Shown: one piece after another, positions 12,266 through 24,229 of the stretch
Layout of the letters: each line of letters begins with the position of its first letter
Numbering within the stretch: the stretch's first letter is position 1
NCBI RefSeq assembly: GCF_947179515.1
Contig: NC_067474.1
Location: forward strand, 87,745,824-87,809,823
Origin: Apodemus sylvaticus
Lineage: Eukaryota > Chordata > Mammalia > Rodentia > Muridae
Length of the DNA: 64,000 bases
Direction: 5' to 3'
Program-made: the position numbers and the translations under genes
Notes under the pieces: generated by a model
Databases searched by the model: none
Told to the model about the DNA's origin: nothing
Seen by the model: the letters and a program-made list of their open reading frames with translations, nothing else

Positions 12266-12562
12266 CATGATTTTATTCGATATATTTTTATTTGCATTTC
12301 AAATGATTTCTCCTTTTCTGGCCCCCCACTCCCTGAAAGTCACACAAGCCCCCTTCCCTCCCCCTGTTCTCCCATCCACCCCTACCCACTTCCCTATTCT
12401 AGTTTTGCCCTATACTGCTACACTGAGTCTTTTCAGAACCAGGGGCCACTCTTCCATTCTTCTTGTACCTCCTTTGATGTGTGGAAATGGACAGAAACTT
12501 GAAGCAATCCCACTAAAATCAGGGACTAACAGGGCTGCCCCCTTTCTCCTTATCTTTTCAAA
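12266..12562 (-). mobile_element. Nested L1 insertion B1n with inverted 5' segment
   Basis: 12266-12485 is a minus-strand L1 3' UTR (ATTTGCATTTCAAATGATTT, then C-rich, then CAGAACCAGGGGCCACTC). At about 12485 it switches to plus-strand ORF2 sequence (ACTTGAAGCAATCCCACTAA, encoding LEAIPLKSG and the following RT residues) up to 12562. Flanks repeat GCACCCCATTTTTA (12252-12265) and GCACCCCATTTTA (12563-12575), after which host copy B resumes exactly where it stopped. This is the structure expected of twin priming, an L1 insertion with an inverted 5' end. Confidence 0.85.
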
Positions 12563-12776
12563 GCACCCCATTTTAATAGGGTTATTTGGTTTTCTGGGGT
12601 CTAACTTCTTGAGTTCTATGTATATATTGGATATTAGCCCTCTATCAGATGTAGGGTTCGTGAAGATCTTTTCCCAATTTGTTGTTTGCAGATTTTTCCA
12701 TTTGATGGTGTCCTTAGCCTTACAGAAACATTTGAAATGAGTTATGAGGTCCCATTTGTGAATTCTTGGGATTTTG

Positions 12777-12807
<31 letters not shown>

Positions 12808-13073
12808 GTCTTTCAGGTTTTCTTTTTTTTTTTATTCAATATACTTTTTATTTACATTTCAAATGATTTCCACTTTTCTAGTCCACCACTCCCCGAAAGT
12901 CACATAAGCCCTCTTTCCTCTCCCTGTTCTTCCACCGACCCCTTCCCACTTCCCTGTTTGGTTTTGCCTTATATTGCTACACTGAGTCATTCCAGAACCA
13001 GGGGCCACTCCTCCATTCTTTTTGTACCTCATTTGATGTGTGGATTATGTTTTGGGTATTCTAGTTTTCCAGG

Positions 13074-13784
13074 CTAATATCCACTTCTTAGTGAGTGAAT
13101 ACAATGATTGATCTTTTGAGACTGGGTTACCTCACTTAATATGATATTCTCCAGCTCCATCCTTTTGTCTAAGAATTTCATGGATTCATTGTTTCTAATG
13201 GCTGAATCAAACTCCATTGTGTATGTATACCACATTTTTTGCATCCATTCTTCTGTTGAAGGATACCTAGGTTCTTTCCAGCTTCTGGCTATTATAAATA
13301 GAGCTGCTATGAACATAGTGGACCGCATATCCTTATTACATGCTGGGGAATCCTCTGAGTATATGCCCAGGAGTGGTATAGCAGGATCTTTCAGAACTGA
13401 CATGCCCAGTTTTCTAAAGAACCGCCAGACTGATTTCCAGAGTGGTTGTACCAATTTGTAACCCCACCAGCAGTGGAGGAGTGTTCCTCTTTCTCCACAC
13501 CCTCTCCAACACCTGCTGTCTCCTGAATTTTTAATCTTAGCCATTCTGACTGGTGTAAGGTGAAATCTCAGGGTTGTTTTGATTTGCATTTCCCTAATGA
13601 CTAATGAAGTTGAGCATTTTTTAAGATGCTTCTCTGCCATCCGAAGGTCTTCAGGTGAGAATTCTTTGTTTAACTCTGTACCCCATTTTTTAATATGGTT
13701 ATTTAGTTTTCTGGGATCTAACTTCTTGAGTTCTTTGAATATATTGGATATTAGCCCTCTATCTGATGTAGGATTGGTGAACAT
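13074..13784 (-). pseudogene. L1 copy C ORF2 C-terminal fragment
   Basis: 236-residue open stretch matching the end of L1 ORF2p. It includes FTNPTSDRGLISNI, EMQIKTTLRFHLTPVRM, the Cys-rich region C-X3-C-X7-H (CWRGCGERGTLLHCWWG) and the terminal SEVTQSQK...SGY. The Cys-rich region is needed for retrotransposition in the family. It lacks the endonuclease and RT, so it is a relic only. Confidence 0.88.
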
Positions 13785-13922
13785 CTTTTCCCAATTTGTT
13801 GGTTGCCGATTTGTCCTTTTGATAGTGTCCTTTGCTTTACAGAAACTTTGTCATTTTTTGAGGTCCCATTTGTCAATTCTTGATCTTAGAGCATACGCTA
13901 TTGGTGTTCTGTTCAGGAAGCT

Positions 13923-14698
13923 TTGGACCAATTGGACTTTACTGATATTTATAAAACATTTCACCCTAAAACAAAAGAATATACCTTTTTCTCAGCACCT
14001 CATGGTACCTTCTCCAAAATTGACCATATAATTGGTCACAAGACAGACCTCAACAAATATAAAAAGATCGAACTAATTCCATGCCTCCTATCAGATCACT
14101 ATGGAGTAAGAGTGGTCTTCAATGGCAACAAAAACAACAGAAAGCCCACATACACATGGAGGCTGAACAATACTCTACTGAATGACACCTTGGCCAAAGA
14201 AGAAATAAAGAAAGAAATCAGAGACTTTTTAGAATTTAATGAAAATGAAGGCACAACATACCCACTTTTTTGGGACACAATGAAAGCAGTGCTAAGAGGA
14301 AAATTCATAGCCCTGAGTGCCTCCATAAAGAAAATGAAGAATGCATATACTAGCAGCTTAATGACACACCTGAAAGCCCTGGAACAAAAAGAAGCCAATT
14401 CACCCAGGAGCAGTAGAAGACAGGAAATCATCAAACTCAGGGCTGAAATCAGTCAAGTGGAAACAAAGAGAACCATACAAAGAATCAATGAATCCAGGAG
14501 CTGGTTTTTTGAGAAAATCAACAAGATAAATAAACCCTTGACCAGACTGACCAAAGGGTGGAGAGAAAGTATCCAAATTAACAAAATTAGAAATGAAAGG
14601 GGTGATATAACAACAGAAACTGAGGAAATTCAAAAAATCATCAGGTCCTACTACAAAAGCCTATACTCAACACAACTGGAGAATCTGGAGGAAATGGA
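13923..14698 (+). pseudogene. L1 copy C inverted ORF2 segment
   Basis: An open frame on the plus strand carries the endonuclease end (FTDIYKTFHPKTKEYTF, LSDHYGVRV) through the linker before the RT (VETKRTIQRINE, LYSTQLENLEEMD). The open frame runs past 14698 into host copy B by chance; the L1 C part ends there. It lies opposite to the 3' half of the same insertion. Confidence 0.88.
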
Positions 14699-17173
14699 CC
14701 ATTTGTCAATTCTTGATCTTAGAGCAAAAGTTATTGGTGTTCTCTTCAGGAACTTTCTCCCTGTGCCCATATCTTCAATGGTCTTCCAGAGTATCTTTTC
14801 TATTAGTTTCATGTGTCTGGCTTTATATGGAGGTCCTTGATCCACTTGGAGTTGAGTTTAGTACAAGGAGATAAGAATGGATTAATTTGCATTCTTCTGC
14901 ATGCTGACCTCCAATTGAGCTAGCACCATTTTCAGAAAAGGCTATCTTTTTTCACTGGATGCTTTCAGCTCCTTTGTTGAAGATCAAGTGACCATAGGTT
15001 TGTGGGTTCATTTCTGGGTCTTCAATTCTATTCCATTGATCCATTTGCCTGTCACTGTACCAATACCATGCAGTTTTTTTTTTTTTTTTGTTTTGTTTTT
15101 AACATTATTGCTCTGTAGTACTACTTGAGGTCCGGGATACTGATTCCCCCAGAATTTCTTTTACTGTTGAGAATAGTTTTAGCTATCTTGGGTATTTTGT
15201 TACTCCAGATAAATTTGAGAATTGCTCTTTCTAACTCTATGAATAACTGAGTTGGGATTCTGATGGGTATTGTGTTGAATTTGTATATTGCTTTTGGCAA
15301 GATGGCCATTTTAACTAAATTAATCCTGCCAATACATGCGCATGGAAGATTTTTTCCATTTTCTGAGGTCTTCTTCAATTTCCTTTTTCAGAGACCTGAA
15401 GTTCTTGTCATATAGATCTTTTCCCTTGTTCGGTTATAGTAACACCAACATACTTTGTATTGTTTGTGGCTATTGTGAAGGGTGTCATTTCCCAAATTTC
15501 TTTCTCAGCCTGCTTATCCTTTGAGTATAGGAAGGCTCCTGATTTGCTTGAGTTGATTTTGTAACCAGCCACTTTGCTGAAGTTGTTTATCAGCTGTAGG
15601 AATTCTCTGGTGGAGTTTTTGGGTCACTTAAGTATACTATCATAGCACCTGCAAATAGTGATAGTTTGACTTCTTCCTTTCCAATTTGTATCCTTTTGAC
15701 CTCCTTAATTTGTCTAATTGCTCTACCTCGGACCTCAAGTAGTATATTGAAAAGATATGGAGAGATGGGTCAGGCTTGTCTAGTCCCTGATTTTAATGGG
15801 ATTCCTTCAAGTTTCTCTTCATTTAGTTTGATGTTGGCTACTGGTTTGCTGTATATTGCTTTTACTATATTTAGGTATGGGTCTTGAATTCCTGTTCTTT
15901 CCAAGACCTTTAGCATGAAAGGATGCTTAATTTTGTCAAATGTTGTTTTTTCAGTATCTACTGAAATGACCATGTGGTTTTTTTTCTTTGAGTTTGTTTA
16001 TGTAGTGTATTTCATTGATGGATTTCTGTATATTAAACCATCCCTGCATCTCTGGGATGAAACCTACTTGATCATGGTGAATGATGGATTTGATGTGTTC
16101 TTAGATTTGGTTGGCAAGAATTTTATTGAGTATTTTTGCATCGATGATCATAAGAGATATTGGTTTGAAGTTCTCTTTGTTGCATCTTTGGTTTTGGTAT
16201 CAGCAAACCAAACTTCCATAGAACAAGTTGGGTAGTGTTCCTTCTGTTTCTATTTTGTGGAATAGTTTGAAGAGTATTGATGTTGGTGTTAAGTCTTCTT
16301 TGAAGTTCTGATAGAATTTTAAACTAAAACTATCTGGTGCTTTTTTTTTTGTTGTTGTTGTTGTTGGAAGATTTTCTATGACCCCTTCTATTTCTTTATG
16401 GATATGGGACTGTTTAGATGATCTATTTGATCCAGATTTAATATTGGTATTTGGTATCTGGTATCTGTCTAGGATATTGTCCATTTCCTCCAGATACTCC
16501 AGTTATTATATCTCCCTTTTCATTTCTAATTTTGTTAATTTAAATACTGTCTCTGTGCCCTTTGGTTAGTCTGGCTATAGGTTTTATATATCTTGGTGAT
16601 TTTCTCAAAGAACCAGAGAATCCATTTTCTGCTGGCTTTGTTGATTCTTTGTATGGTTCTCTTTGTTTCCACTTGATTGATTTCAGCCCTGAGTTTGATG
16701 ATTTCCTGTCTTCTATTCTTCCTGGGTGAATTAGCTTCTTTTTGTTCCAGATCTTTCAGGTGTGCTGTTAAGCTGCTAGTGTAGGCTCTCTCCAATTTCT
16801 TTTTGGGGGCGCTCAGGGCTATGAGCTTTCCTCTTAGCACTGCTTTCATTGTGTCCCATAGAGTTGGGTATGCTGTGCCTTCATTTTCATTAAATTCTAA
16901 AACGTCTCTTATTTCTTTCTTTATTTCTTCTTTGTCCAAGGTCTTATTGAGTAGAGTATTGTTCAGACTCCATGTGTATGTGGGCTTTCTGTTGTTTTTG
17001 TTATTATTGAAATCGCTCTTACTCCATAGTGATCTGATAGGTGGCATGGGATTAGTTCGATCTTCTTAAATTTGATAGGGTCTGTCTTGTGGTCAATTAT
17101 ATGGTTGATTTTGGAGAAGGTACCATGAGGTGCTGAGAAAAAGGTATTATTCTTTTGCTTTAGGATGAAATGT

Positions 17174-17234
<61 letters not shown>

Positions 17235-17238
17235 TGTG
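17174..17238. repeat. (TA)n(TG)n microsatellite inside L1 copy B endonuclease
   Basis: About 8 TA then about 24 TG dinucleotides interrupt ORF2 coding sequence; read on the minus strand they give a run of His-Thr codons. The array must have grown after insertion. Confidence 0.95.
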
Positions 17239-17832
17239 TATTAAATCCAATTGGTCCAAAGCTTCAATTAGTTTTACTGTCTTCCTGTTTAGTTTCTGTT
17301 TTCCGGATCGGTCCATTGAGGAGAGTGGAGTGTTGAAGTTACCCATAATTATTGTGTTAGGTGCAATGTGTGCTTTGAGCTTTAGTAAGGTTTCTTTTAC
17401 AAATGAGGATGCCCTTGCATTTGGAGCATACATGTTTAGAATTGAGAGTTCTTCTTGGTGGATTTTTCCTTTGACCAGATAGAAATGTCCTTCCTTATCT
17501 CTTTTGATGAATTTTAGTTGAAAGTCAATTTTATCTGATATTAGAATGGCTACTCTGGCTTGTTTCCTGAGACCATTTGCTTGTAAAATTGTCTTCCAAT
17601 CTTTTACCCTAAGGTCGTGTTTGTTTTTGACACTGAGGGATGTTTCCTGTGTGCAGAAAATGCAGGGTCCTATTTATATATGCAGTCTATTAGTCTATGT
17701 CTTTTTATTGGGGAATTGAGAGCATTGATGTTAAGAGATATTAAGGAATAGTGATTATTACTTCCAGTCATATTTGATGTTATTTTTATATTTGAGTGGT
17801 TTACTTCTTTGGGGTTTGATGAAAGAAAGTTA

Positions 17833-19081
17833 CTATCTTGTTTTTTCCAGGGTATAGCTTCCCTCCTTGTATTGGACTTTTCCACTGATTATCCTTTGTA
17901 GGGCTGAGTATATGGAACGATATTGTGTAAATTTGGTTTTGTCATGGAATATCTTGATTTCTATATCTATGGTGATTGAGAGTTTTGCTGGGTATAGTAG
18001 TCTTGGCTGACATTTGTGTTCTCTTAGAGTCTGAATGAGATCTGCCCAGGATCTTCTAGCCTTCATAGTCTCAGGTGAAAAGTCTGCTGTGATTCTGATA
18101 GATCTTCCTTGATATGTTACTTGGCCTTTTTCTCTTTCTGCGTTTAATATTCTTTCTTTGATTAGTACATTTGCGGTTTTGATTATTATGTGATAGGAAG
18201 TATTTCTGTTCTGGTCCAGTCTGTTTGGAGTTCTGTAGGCTTCTTGTATTCATGGGCTTCTCTCTGTTTAGGTTAGGAAAGTTTTCTTCCATAATTTTGT
18301 TGAAGATATTTGCTGGCCCTTTAAGTTGTAACCCTTCACTCTCATCTATACCTATTATCCTTAGGTTTGGTGTTCTCATTGTGTCCTGGATTTCCTGGAT
18401 GTTTTGGGTTACAGAATTTTGCATTTTGCATTTTCTTTGACTATTGAGTCAATCGTTTCTATTGTATCTTTGGCATCTGAGATTCTTTCTTCTATCTCTT
18501 GTATTCTGTTGTTGTTATTTGCATCTATGGCTCCTGATTTCTTCCCAAGGTTTTCTATCTCCAAAGTTGTCTCCCTTTGTTATTTCTTCATTGTTTCTAC
18601 TTCTGTTTTTAGATACTGGATGGTTTTGCTCAGTTCTTTCACTTGTTCATTTGTGTTTTCCTGTAATTCTTTAAGAGATTTTTGTGTTTTCTCTTTCATG
18701 ACTTATGCCTGATCACTCAATTTCTCCTGAATTTCTTTAAGTGATTTTTGCATTCCTTTTTATTGTCTGTTGACCCATATTCTCCTGAATTTCTTTAAGT
18801 GATTTTTGTGTTTCCATTCTAAGGGCTTCTACCTTTTTCATGTTCCCTTGTATTTCTTTAAGAGATTTATTTATGTCCTTTTTGTGTTCCTCTTGCAGCA
18901 TCATGACCAGTGGTTTTAAATCTAAATCTTGAATTTTAAAACCAAAACACAGAAAAAAAAAACAGTGTTTTTCTGGTGTGTTGGGGTATCCAGGGCTTGC
19001 TGTTGTTGGAAAATTAGGTTCAGATGCTTGCATATTGCCTTGATTTCTGTTAGTAACATTCCTAAGTTTGCCTTTTACCAT
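17833..19081 (-). pseudogene. L1 copy B ORF1, frameshifted
   Basis: The start is the ATG ending at 19081 (MVKGKLRNVTNRNQGN), followed by a coiled coil with KSLKEIQ(E/G)NM units (18.7-18.9 kb), the RRM region (TMRTPNLRIIGIDE, near 18.35 kb) and the C terminus (KFTQYRSIYSALQRII) ending at a stop at 17833. At least three frame changes split it. Same family as ORF1 of copy A, but with fewer coiled-coil repeats visible. Confidence 0.87.
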
Positions 19082-19417
19082 CTGGTTATCTCTGGCATTA
19101 GTTGGTCTTGTCACTGGCTGGTATTTGAACCTCCTGTGAGCCTGTAAGGCTATTTCCATAACACTGGATGACTGGGTTTCCCCTGGCCCAGATTGCTGAT
19201 GTGCTGCCCTCCTCTTGAGTGCCCTTGGAGCCCTTGTGTGTCTTGTCCCAGGTTGTCTCTGTGAACCTGGTGCTTCCTATCTGTTCTGACATGAGTGAAG
19301 ATGGTAGATGCTATGGGGACCTTTTCCAAGTGCTGATCACTCTGCAGGGCAAATGACCCCCCAACAGGGTTGGCACACAGCTGCCAGGCCCTGGCTGCAG
19401 GCAAAAGCCTTGCTCAG
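19082..19417 (-). other. L1 copy B 5' UTR remnant
   Basis: About 335 bp of GC-richer DNA upstream of ORF1 on the minus strand. It has no tandem units and shares no obvious sequence with the 5' UTR of copy A, so it is either a different promoter type or 5' truncated. Confidence 0.6.
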
Positions 19418-19425
19418 TGTATTTA

Positions 19426-20984
19426 ATTCATTGTGTTCTCATTTCTGTTTATATTTCAAACTGACTTCTGAATAAAAGTTGGTTTTGAAATTAGGAATGA
19501 AATCAAAATGAAATCAGACATGATGGCAAAGTCCTGCAAACTAAGGCAGGTAGAAACAAAACATGATAAGTTCTAGGCCAGTCTTGTATATATAGTAAAA
19601 TGTGTCTCAAAATGAAGCAAAACCAAAATGTTATGAAAGGCTAAATGCAACCTAAATAACAAACAAGAAGAATTTATTGAAAAACTACTTTTGGTAAACT
19701 TTTGAAGCTTGATACAGAACATACTATTTGGGTAATACAGGTTTAAAATCTACTAGCTTCTTAAACAACAACAGAACAAACAGACAAAAAACATATGAAT
19801 GATTCAGGCCTTTGAGAGGCCTGAATCAAACTGTTTGCTTATTCAGTGGAATTTTGGTTCGATTTAAAGTGTATCTCTGTTTTTTATTTTATTCTTGCAT
19901 CTTTTTAATGCATTTGATGATGAGGAGGAGTATGACTGAGAAGTTAGGAGTACCTAACTATACTTTAGTCTTGTACTTCACTAAATACATTATCTTACTT
20001 TGTTCTTCTGGCTTTTCTAGTAATTATAGCCAACATAGGACCTAAAATGAAGCTTAGAGAAGCAAATTCTTGGATCTATATTCACGTTGTATTTTCATTT
20101 ACATTAGATAATGAAAAGATAGAAATCAGTGGGAATTGTAGAGTTGTCATCTTTATTTAGCATGCTTCTTACATTATATCTAAAATTGCAGCTCACTGAG
20201 TTTTGATTCAACTATAGCTAGTATTTGTTGTCATTGTATTGTATTTATAATAAAGCAGCCTACTCTCAAAACGTATTCTACTTCTTAAACTTAGTTACGT
20301 ATGCATTGTCTTATTAGAGCTTTATATATTTTCTGTGAAAATTCCAACTCATTTTATAGTTGAAGTTACTATTACTCAACTGAAGAGCTATAGCTAGCCA
20401 ATAGTTGCAAAAGACTTTGATCAAAATTCTTGGGAGTGTGAATTTATAGCTCCATTTAGGACATTTTAATTTTTTTTACCAAAATAAGAAAAGAAGCCAG
20501 TGACCATGAACCAGTCCATGAGAGGGATATATTGTAAACGAGACTTTTGAAAGTGTGTAGGACTTTTGGTATCTTGTGATGAGCTGTGGGCAATAAAAAG
20601 AACCCGATTTTGGAGGTAAGAATGTATGTACACCTAAAGAAACTAAGAGTTAAGGTGAGAAATTAGCCTGTTGGTATTAGCAGTTTTGGTGAACAGCTTT
20701 AGATTTAGAAATTATAAAATTAAATGTGAGTTAATGGAGCAGCAAATATGATGAAATGATATAAAGTTGACCTAGAAGTTTAAAGACAGAAGTAGAAAAA
20801 TAAAAAAGTACAATTATGACTGTATACATGATAAAAATAGGCATAAAACATTCTAAGTAAATTTTTTTGAATAATATATCAACTCAGCATACTTTTTTAA
20901 AAAAGGCTTGAGGAAATGAGTTAGTCACACAATGGTTTTTTCACACAAGCAGGAGAACATGAGTATGGAAGCACAGCACTCACA
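19426..20984. other. Intergenic, with a degenerate B1-like SINE at 19510-19630
   Basis: GACATGATGGCAAAGTCCTG...AAGGCAGGTAGA...TTCTAGGCCAGTCTTG...ATGTGTCTCAAAAT follows the B1 consensus order with heavy decay (plus strand). The remainder is AT-rich with no ORF of interest. Confidence 0.5.
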
Positions 20985-21355
20985 TAAAAAAATATTGTGC
21001 CAAAACAAGAGTTGAACAAGGACTACTCCAATACAAATGCCAAAATGGATAGACAAAATCCTACAATGCCTCAACACTACACAACATCTAGAGGCAACTG
21101 AAGAGAACTGAGAGTGGAACAGGTGGTGTTTCCCAGAGAATAGTATACCAACTAGTAGTCCATTGTCAAATGGTCAACCTTGAAATAGCATTGTATGGAC
21201 TGAATGGGTTATATTTAAGTATACATGTATATACATATATTCATGCAGAAACCACGAATTAGAAGGAGAGTGTGTAGGCATATACAGGATTTGGAGAGGT
21301 AAAATGAGAAGAAACAGTAATTGTGTCAGAATCTCAAAAATTAAAAAAATAAACA
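20985..21355 (+). mobile_element. Old L1 (Lx-type) 3' UTR fragment
   Basis: ATGGGTTATATTTAAGTATACATGTATATACATATATTCATGC, then GAATTAGAAGGAGAGTG, ATTTGGAGAGGTAAAATGAG and ATCTCAAAAATT ending in an A-rich tail. This order matches the 3' end of old murine L1s. The 5' limit is uncertain. Confidence 0.55.
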
Positions 21356-21575
21356 GGGTTTGACAGAGACCTTTCTAGTAAGTCTTGCTTAATCAGTGAA
21401 CTTTAAGTTCAGTGAGAGGGTGTTTCTGAAAAAAATTATTTGGAGAGTAATGGAGTTAAAAAAAATCAGCATCCAGCATCAATTCTGGCCTCATTTCACA
21501 CATACTTTATTGTTCTCGCTTGGTGAAGGCACCTAGCACCATAACCTCAGAAAGGAAGACATAGCCTAACAAACT

Positions 21576-22584
21576 CAAAGGACACCATCAAGAGAACAAA
21601 TCGGCAACCAACAAATTGGGAAAAGATCTTCACCAATCCTACCTCAGACAGAGAGCTAATATCCAATATATATAATGAACTCAAGAAGTTAAACTCCAGA
21701 AAACCAAACAACCCTATTAAAAAATGGGGTACAGAGTTAAACAAAGAATTCTCACCTGAAGAACATCAGATGGCTGAGAAGCATCTTAAAAAATGCTCAA
21801 CTTCATTAGTCATTAGGGAAATGCAAATCAAAACAACCCTGAGATTTCACCTTACACCAGTCAGAATGGCTAAGATAAAAAATTCAGGAAACAGCAGGTG
21901 TTGGAGAGGGTGTGGAGAAAGAGGAACACTCCTCCACTGCTAGTGGGGTTGCAAATTGGTACAACCACTCTGGAAATCAGTCTGGCGGTTCCTCCGAAAA
22001 CTAGGCACCTCACTTCCAGAAGATCCTGCTATACCACTCCTGAGCATATACCCAGAGGATTCCCCACCATGTAATAAGGATACATGCTCTACTATGTTCA
22101 TAGCAGCCCTATTTATAATTGCCAGATGCTGGAAAGAACCCAGGTATCCCTCAACAGAAGAGTGGATGCAAAAAATGTGGTATATCTACACAATGGAGTA
22201 CTATTCAGCCATTAGAAACAATGAATTCATGAAATTCTTAGGCAAATGGATGGACCTAGAGAACATCATACTAAGTGAGGTAACCCAGACCCAAAAGATG
22301 AATCATGGTATGCACTCACTAATAAGTGGATATTAACCTAGAAACCTGGATTACCCAAAACATAATCTACACATCAAATGAGGTACAAGAAGAAAGGAAG
22401 AGTGGCCCCTTGTTCTGGAAAGCCTCAATGAAGCAGTATTCAGCAAAACCAGAATGGGGAAGTGGGAAGGGGTGGGTGGGAGGACAGGGGGAGAGAAGGG
22501 GCTTACGGGACTTTCTGGGAGTGGGGGGGCTAGGAAAGGGGAAATCATTTGAAATGTAAATAAAAATATATCAAATAAAAAAAA
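21576..22584 (+). mobile_element. LINE-1 copy D, 5' truncated, rat-type 3' end
   Basis: Starts within the ORF2 C-terminal part (AAAGGACACCATCAAGAG) and runs through the Cys-rich region, the stop (SGY, TAA near 22334) and a short G-rich 3' UTR (GGGAAGTGGGAAGGGGTGGG) to AAATCATTTGAAATGTAAAT and the A tail. ORF2 is open from 21956 to 22336 (126 residues), with an upstream frameshift near 21720. No inversion. No clear TSD found. Confidence 0.9.
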
Positions 22585-23133
22585 GATACACTAAAGGACT
22601 GTAATAAAATATACAGCAGAGCGATGACAAAAAAAAAAAGAAAGAAAGAAAACCAGGACCATTGGCAGAATATGGGTGTTTGGAAACAATAGAGAAGGGA
22701 ATTGCAAGATAAGCAAGAAGGAGAAGTTGGTAAATACAGAAGGAAGAAAATCAAAGGGAATGCTAGGATACAAATGATCTGATGTGGGAAACTGGGAAAA
22801 GGTAGCTTGTTAAGGAAGTAGGGAGGTAAATATCGAGTAAATATCGAAGGGAGATGGGTAAAACAACATTAGGGATATCTGGACAAGACACAGGGAATTT
22901 TACTATTAACTACCTAAAGAAAAAAAAAAACAGAAAAGAAAATCTGTAATGTATATAATTTGCTGCCTCTGCCCTGGAATGCCTACTTCTGACCCTACAT
23001 GTCCTTAAGGTGAGGTGGTGCTGGAATAAGCACAGACTCCAAAGAAGGTGAGAAATGCTGAAGCAAGCTCTTCTGAAGGCTGCTGCTGCTGCAAGCTCCT
23101 TTACTAACCTCCATCTGTGCCCACTGGTCCTAT
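22585..23133. other. Purine-rich spacer, no gene
   Basis: A- and G-rich sequence without recognisable repeat or ORF motif. Confidence 0.5.
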
Positions 23134-23146
23134 GAAAGCATCTCTT

Positions 23147-23309
23147 TGCAGGACAGTGGTGGCACATGCCTTTAATCCCAGCACTTAGGAGGCATAGGCA
23201 AAGGCAGGCAGATTTTCAAAGCCCGCCTGGTCTACAGAGTGCATTCCAGGACCACCAGGGTTATACCAAGAAACCCTGTCTCGAAAAAAACAGAAAAACA
23301 AAAAAACCG
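23147..23309 (+). mobile_element. B1 SINE with perfect 13-bp TSD
   Basis: GGCACATGCCTTTAATCCC, GCACTTAGGAGGC, CTGGTCTACAGAGTGCATTCC and AAACCCTGTCTCG follow the B1 (7SL-derived) consensus, ending in an A-rich tail. GAAAGCATCTCTT occurs at 23134-23146 and 23310-23322, an exact target-site duplication, so the limits are firm. B1 is mobilised by L1 proteins. Confidence 0.95.
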
Positions 23310-23646
23310 GAAAGCATCTCTTCTAAACAGCAGGTCCCCATTGGCTGGCATTGTCTTCCTCAGCAATCCTTTATCTCTCAGGCAGTTCTCAATTAGGTCC
23401 TCTGAAGGAGATGCATTTGCTGCTGTGTGGCCCCCTGATGTTTCTGCAGCAGCAGTCACACCTTTCCTCCTATTCATTATATAGTAATTAAATTATAATC
23501 TCAAAAATAACAGCAACAAAAATATATTGGGGCATATTCCAGAAAGAATCCAGCCAACACTCTCTAACCTTGTTTTACAAATGCTCACATATGCACTCAT
23601 GCATCTATGCACATACATGCACACACGCACATGCATATAGATTCAT

Positions 23647-23648
<2 letters not shown>

Positions 23649-23704
<56 letters not shown>
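23649..23704. repeat. (CA)n microsatellite
   Basis: About 26 uninterrupted CA units; alternating CACATGCA sequence lies just upstream. Confidence 0.98.
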
Positions 23705-23707
<3 letters not shown>

Positions 23708-24194
23708 TATTGCCTCTCAAAATATTGTGTAAAAGTTAAGATCTAAAATGTTGCAATCAGAATTCAAAACAGAAAACAAACATTAAAGCATTTAATATTC
23801 AGTGACTGCCAAGGATCAGGGGTGGAAATGACACAGCCCTGGTCATGCTTCTATTGACTACGTGGAGTTGAGCATTTCAGTTTCACTTATGTCTTGTGTT
23901 CTTCAGCCCTAATATTATAGGAACAGGGAAACTACTTCTGGAGTTTTTTTTTTTAATTATAGATGATATCTATTATACTCTGAACACTAAATTAATTCAG
24001 GCTGAAAATACTTTTTTCAACATTACAAAAACTGGGAAGACTGACACACAAGTAGAAAGCCCTGTACCATGACATTTTGTTTCAGGCAAAAAGATTATGT
24101 ATATAAAGTGTATATAAAACATAGTAAATTATGTTGGTTTTTAATCTCATCCCCAAGTGTCTTTTTATATGTATACAAATCTTTCTAAGTAAAA

Positions 24195-24229
<35 letters not shown>

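Larger units (their letters stand above)
12769..14698 (-). mobile_element. Nested L1 insertion C with inverted 5' segment
   Basis: The tail (minus sense) is A-rich with CAAAA repeats at 12769-12830. Then comes a 3' UTR and the ORF2 C terminus on the minus strand to about 13919, then plus-strand ORF2 (endonuclease end to pre-RT) at 13920-14698. The roughly 2 kb RT core between the two parts is missing. Flanks CCATTTGTGAATTCTTG (12752-12768) and CCATTTGTCAATTCTTG (14699-14715) differ at one base and mark the TSD; host copy B continues after the second. The junction has a GAA overlap (13917-13919), a typical microhomology. Confidence 0.9.
11640..17771 (-). pseudogene. L1 copy B ORF2, split by nested insertions
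   Basis: The start is at the ATG ending at 17771, encoding MTGSNNHYSLISLNIN. Recognisable fragments include the endonuclease (LLKLKAHIAPNTIIMGNFNTPLS, 17.2-17.4 kb), the linker (16.5-17.0 kb), RT pieces (KAFDKIKHPFMLKVLERTG near 15.9 kb; LPKAIYKFNTIPI near 15.2 kb) and the C terminus near 11.7-12.1 kb. The FADD motif region at about 15.65 kb is altered (GTGCTATTTGCAGGTGCTATGATAG-like), losing the catalytic Asp pair. Many frameshifts. Confidence 0.85.
11398..19417 (-). mobile_element. LINE-1 copy B, near full length, host of two nested L1s
   Basis: Reading on the minus strand: 5' UTR (19417-19082), ORF1 (19081-17833), ORF2 (17771 to about 11640) and a short rat-type 3' UTR ending at about 11398 in an A-rich tail. 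The element is cut by two younger minus-strand L1s, at 12266-12562 and 12769-14698. Without them and their duplicated target bases it is about 5.8 kb. An 8-bp TGTATTTA flanks it at 11390-11397 and 19418-19425, a plausible TSD. Both ORFs are frameshifted and a microsatellite sits in the endonuclease region, so it is dead. Confidence 0.9.

Noticed and set aside
12153..12740. 195-residue plus-strand ORF
   Set aside because: Antisense of L1 ORF2 and 3' UTR; it crosses a nested insertion boundary.
17165..17482. ORFs with Cys-Val or His-Thr repeats
   Set aside because: Translation of the (TA)n(TG)n array within dead L1 sequence.
21572..22599. TSD for L1 copy D (AACTCAAAGGAC versus CACTAAAGGAC)
   Set aside because: The left copy overlaps real L1 homology and the match is imperfect; not convincing.
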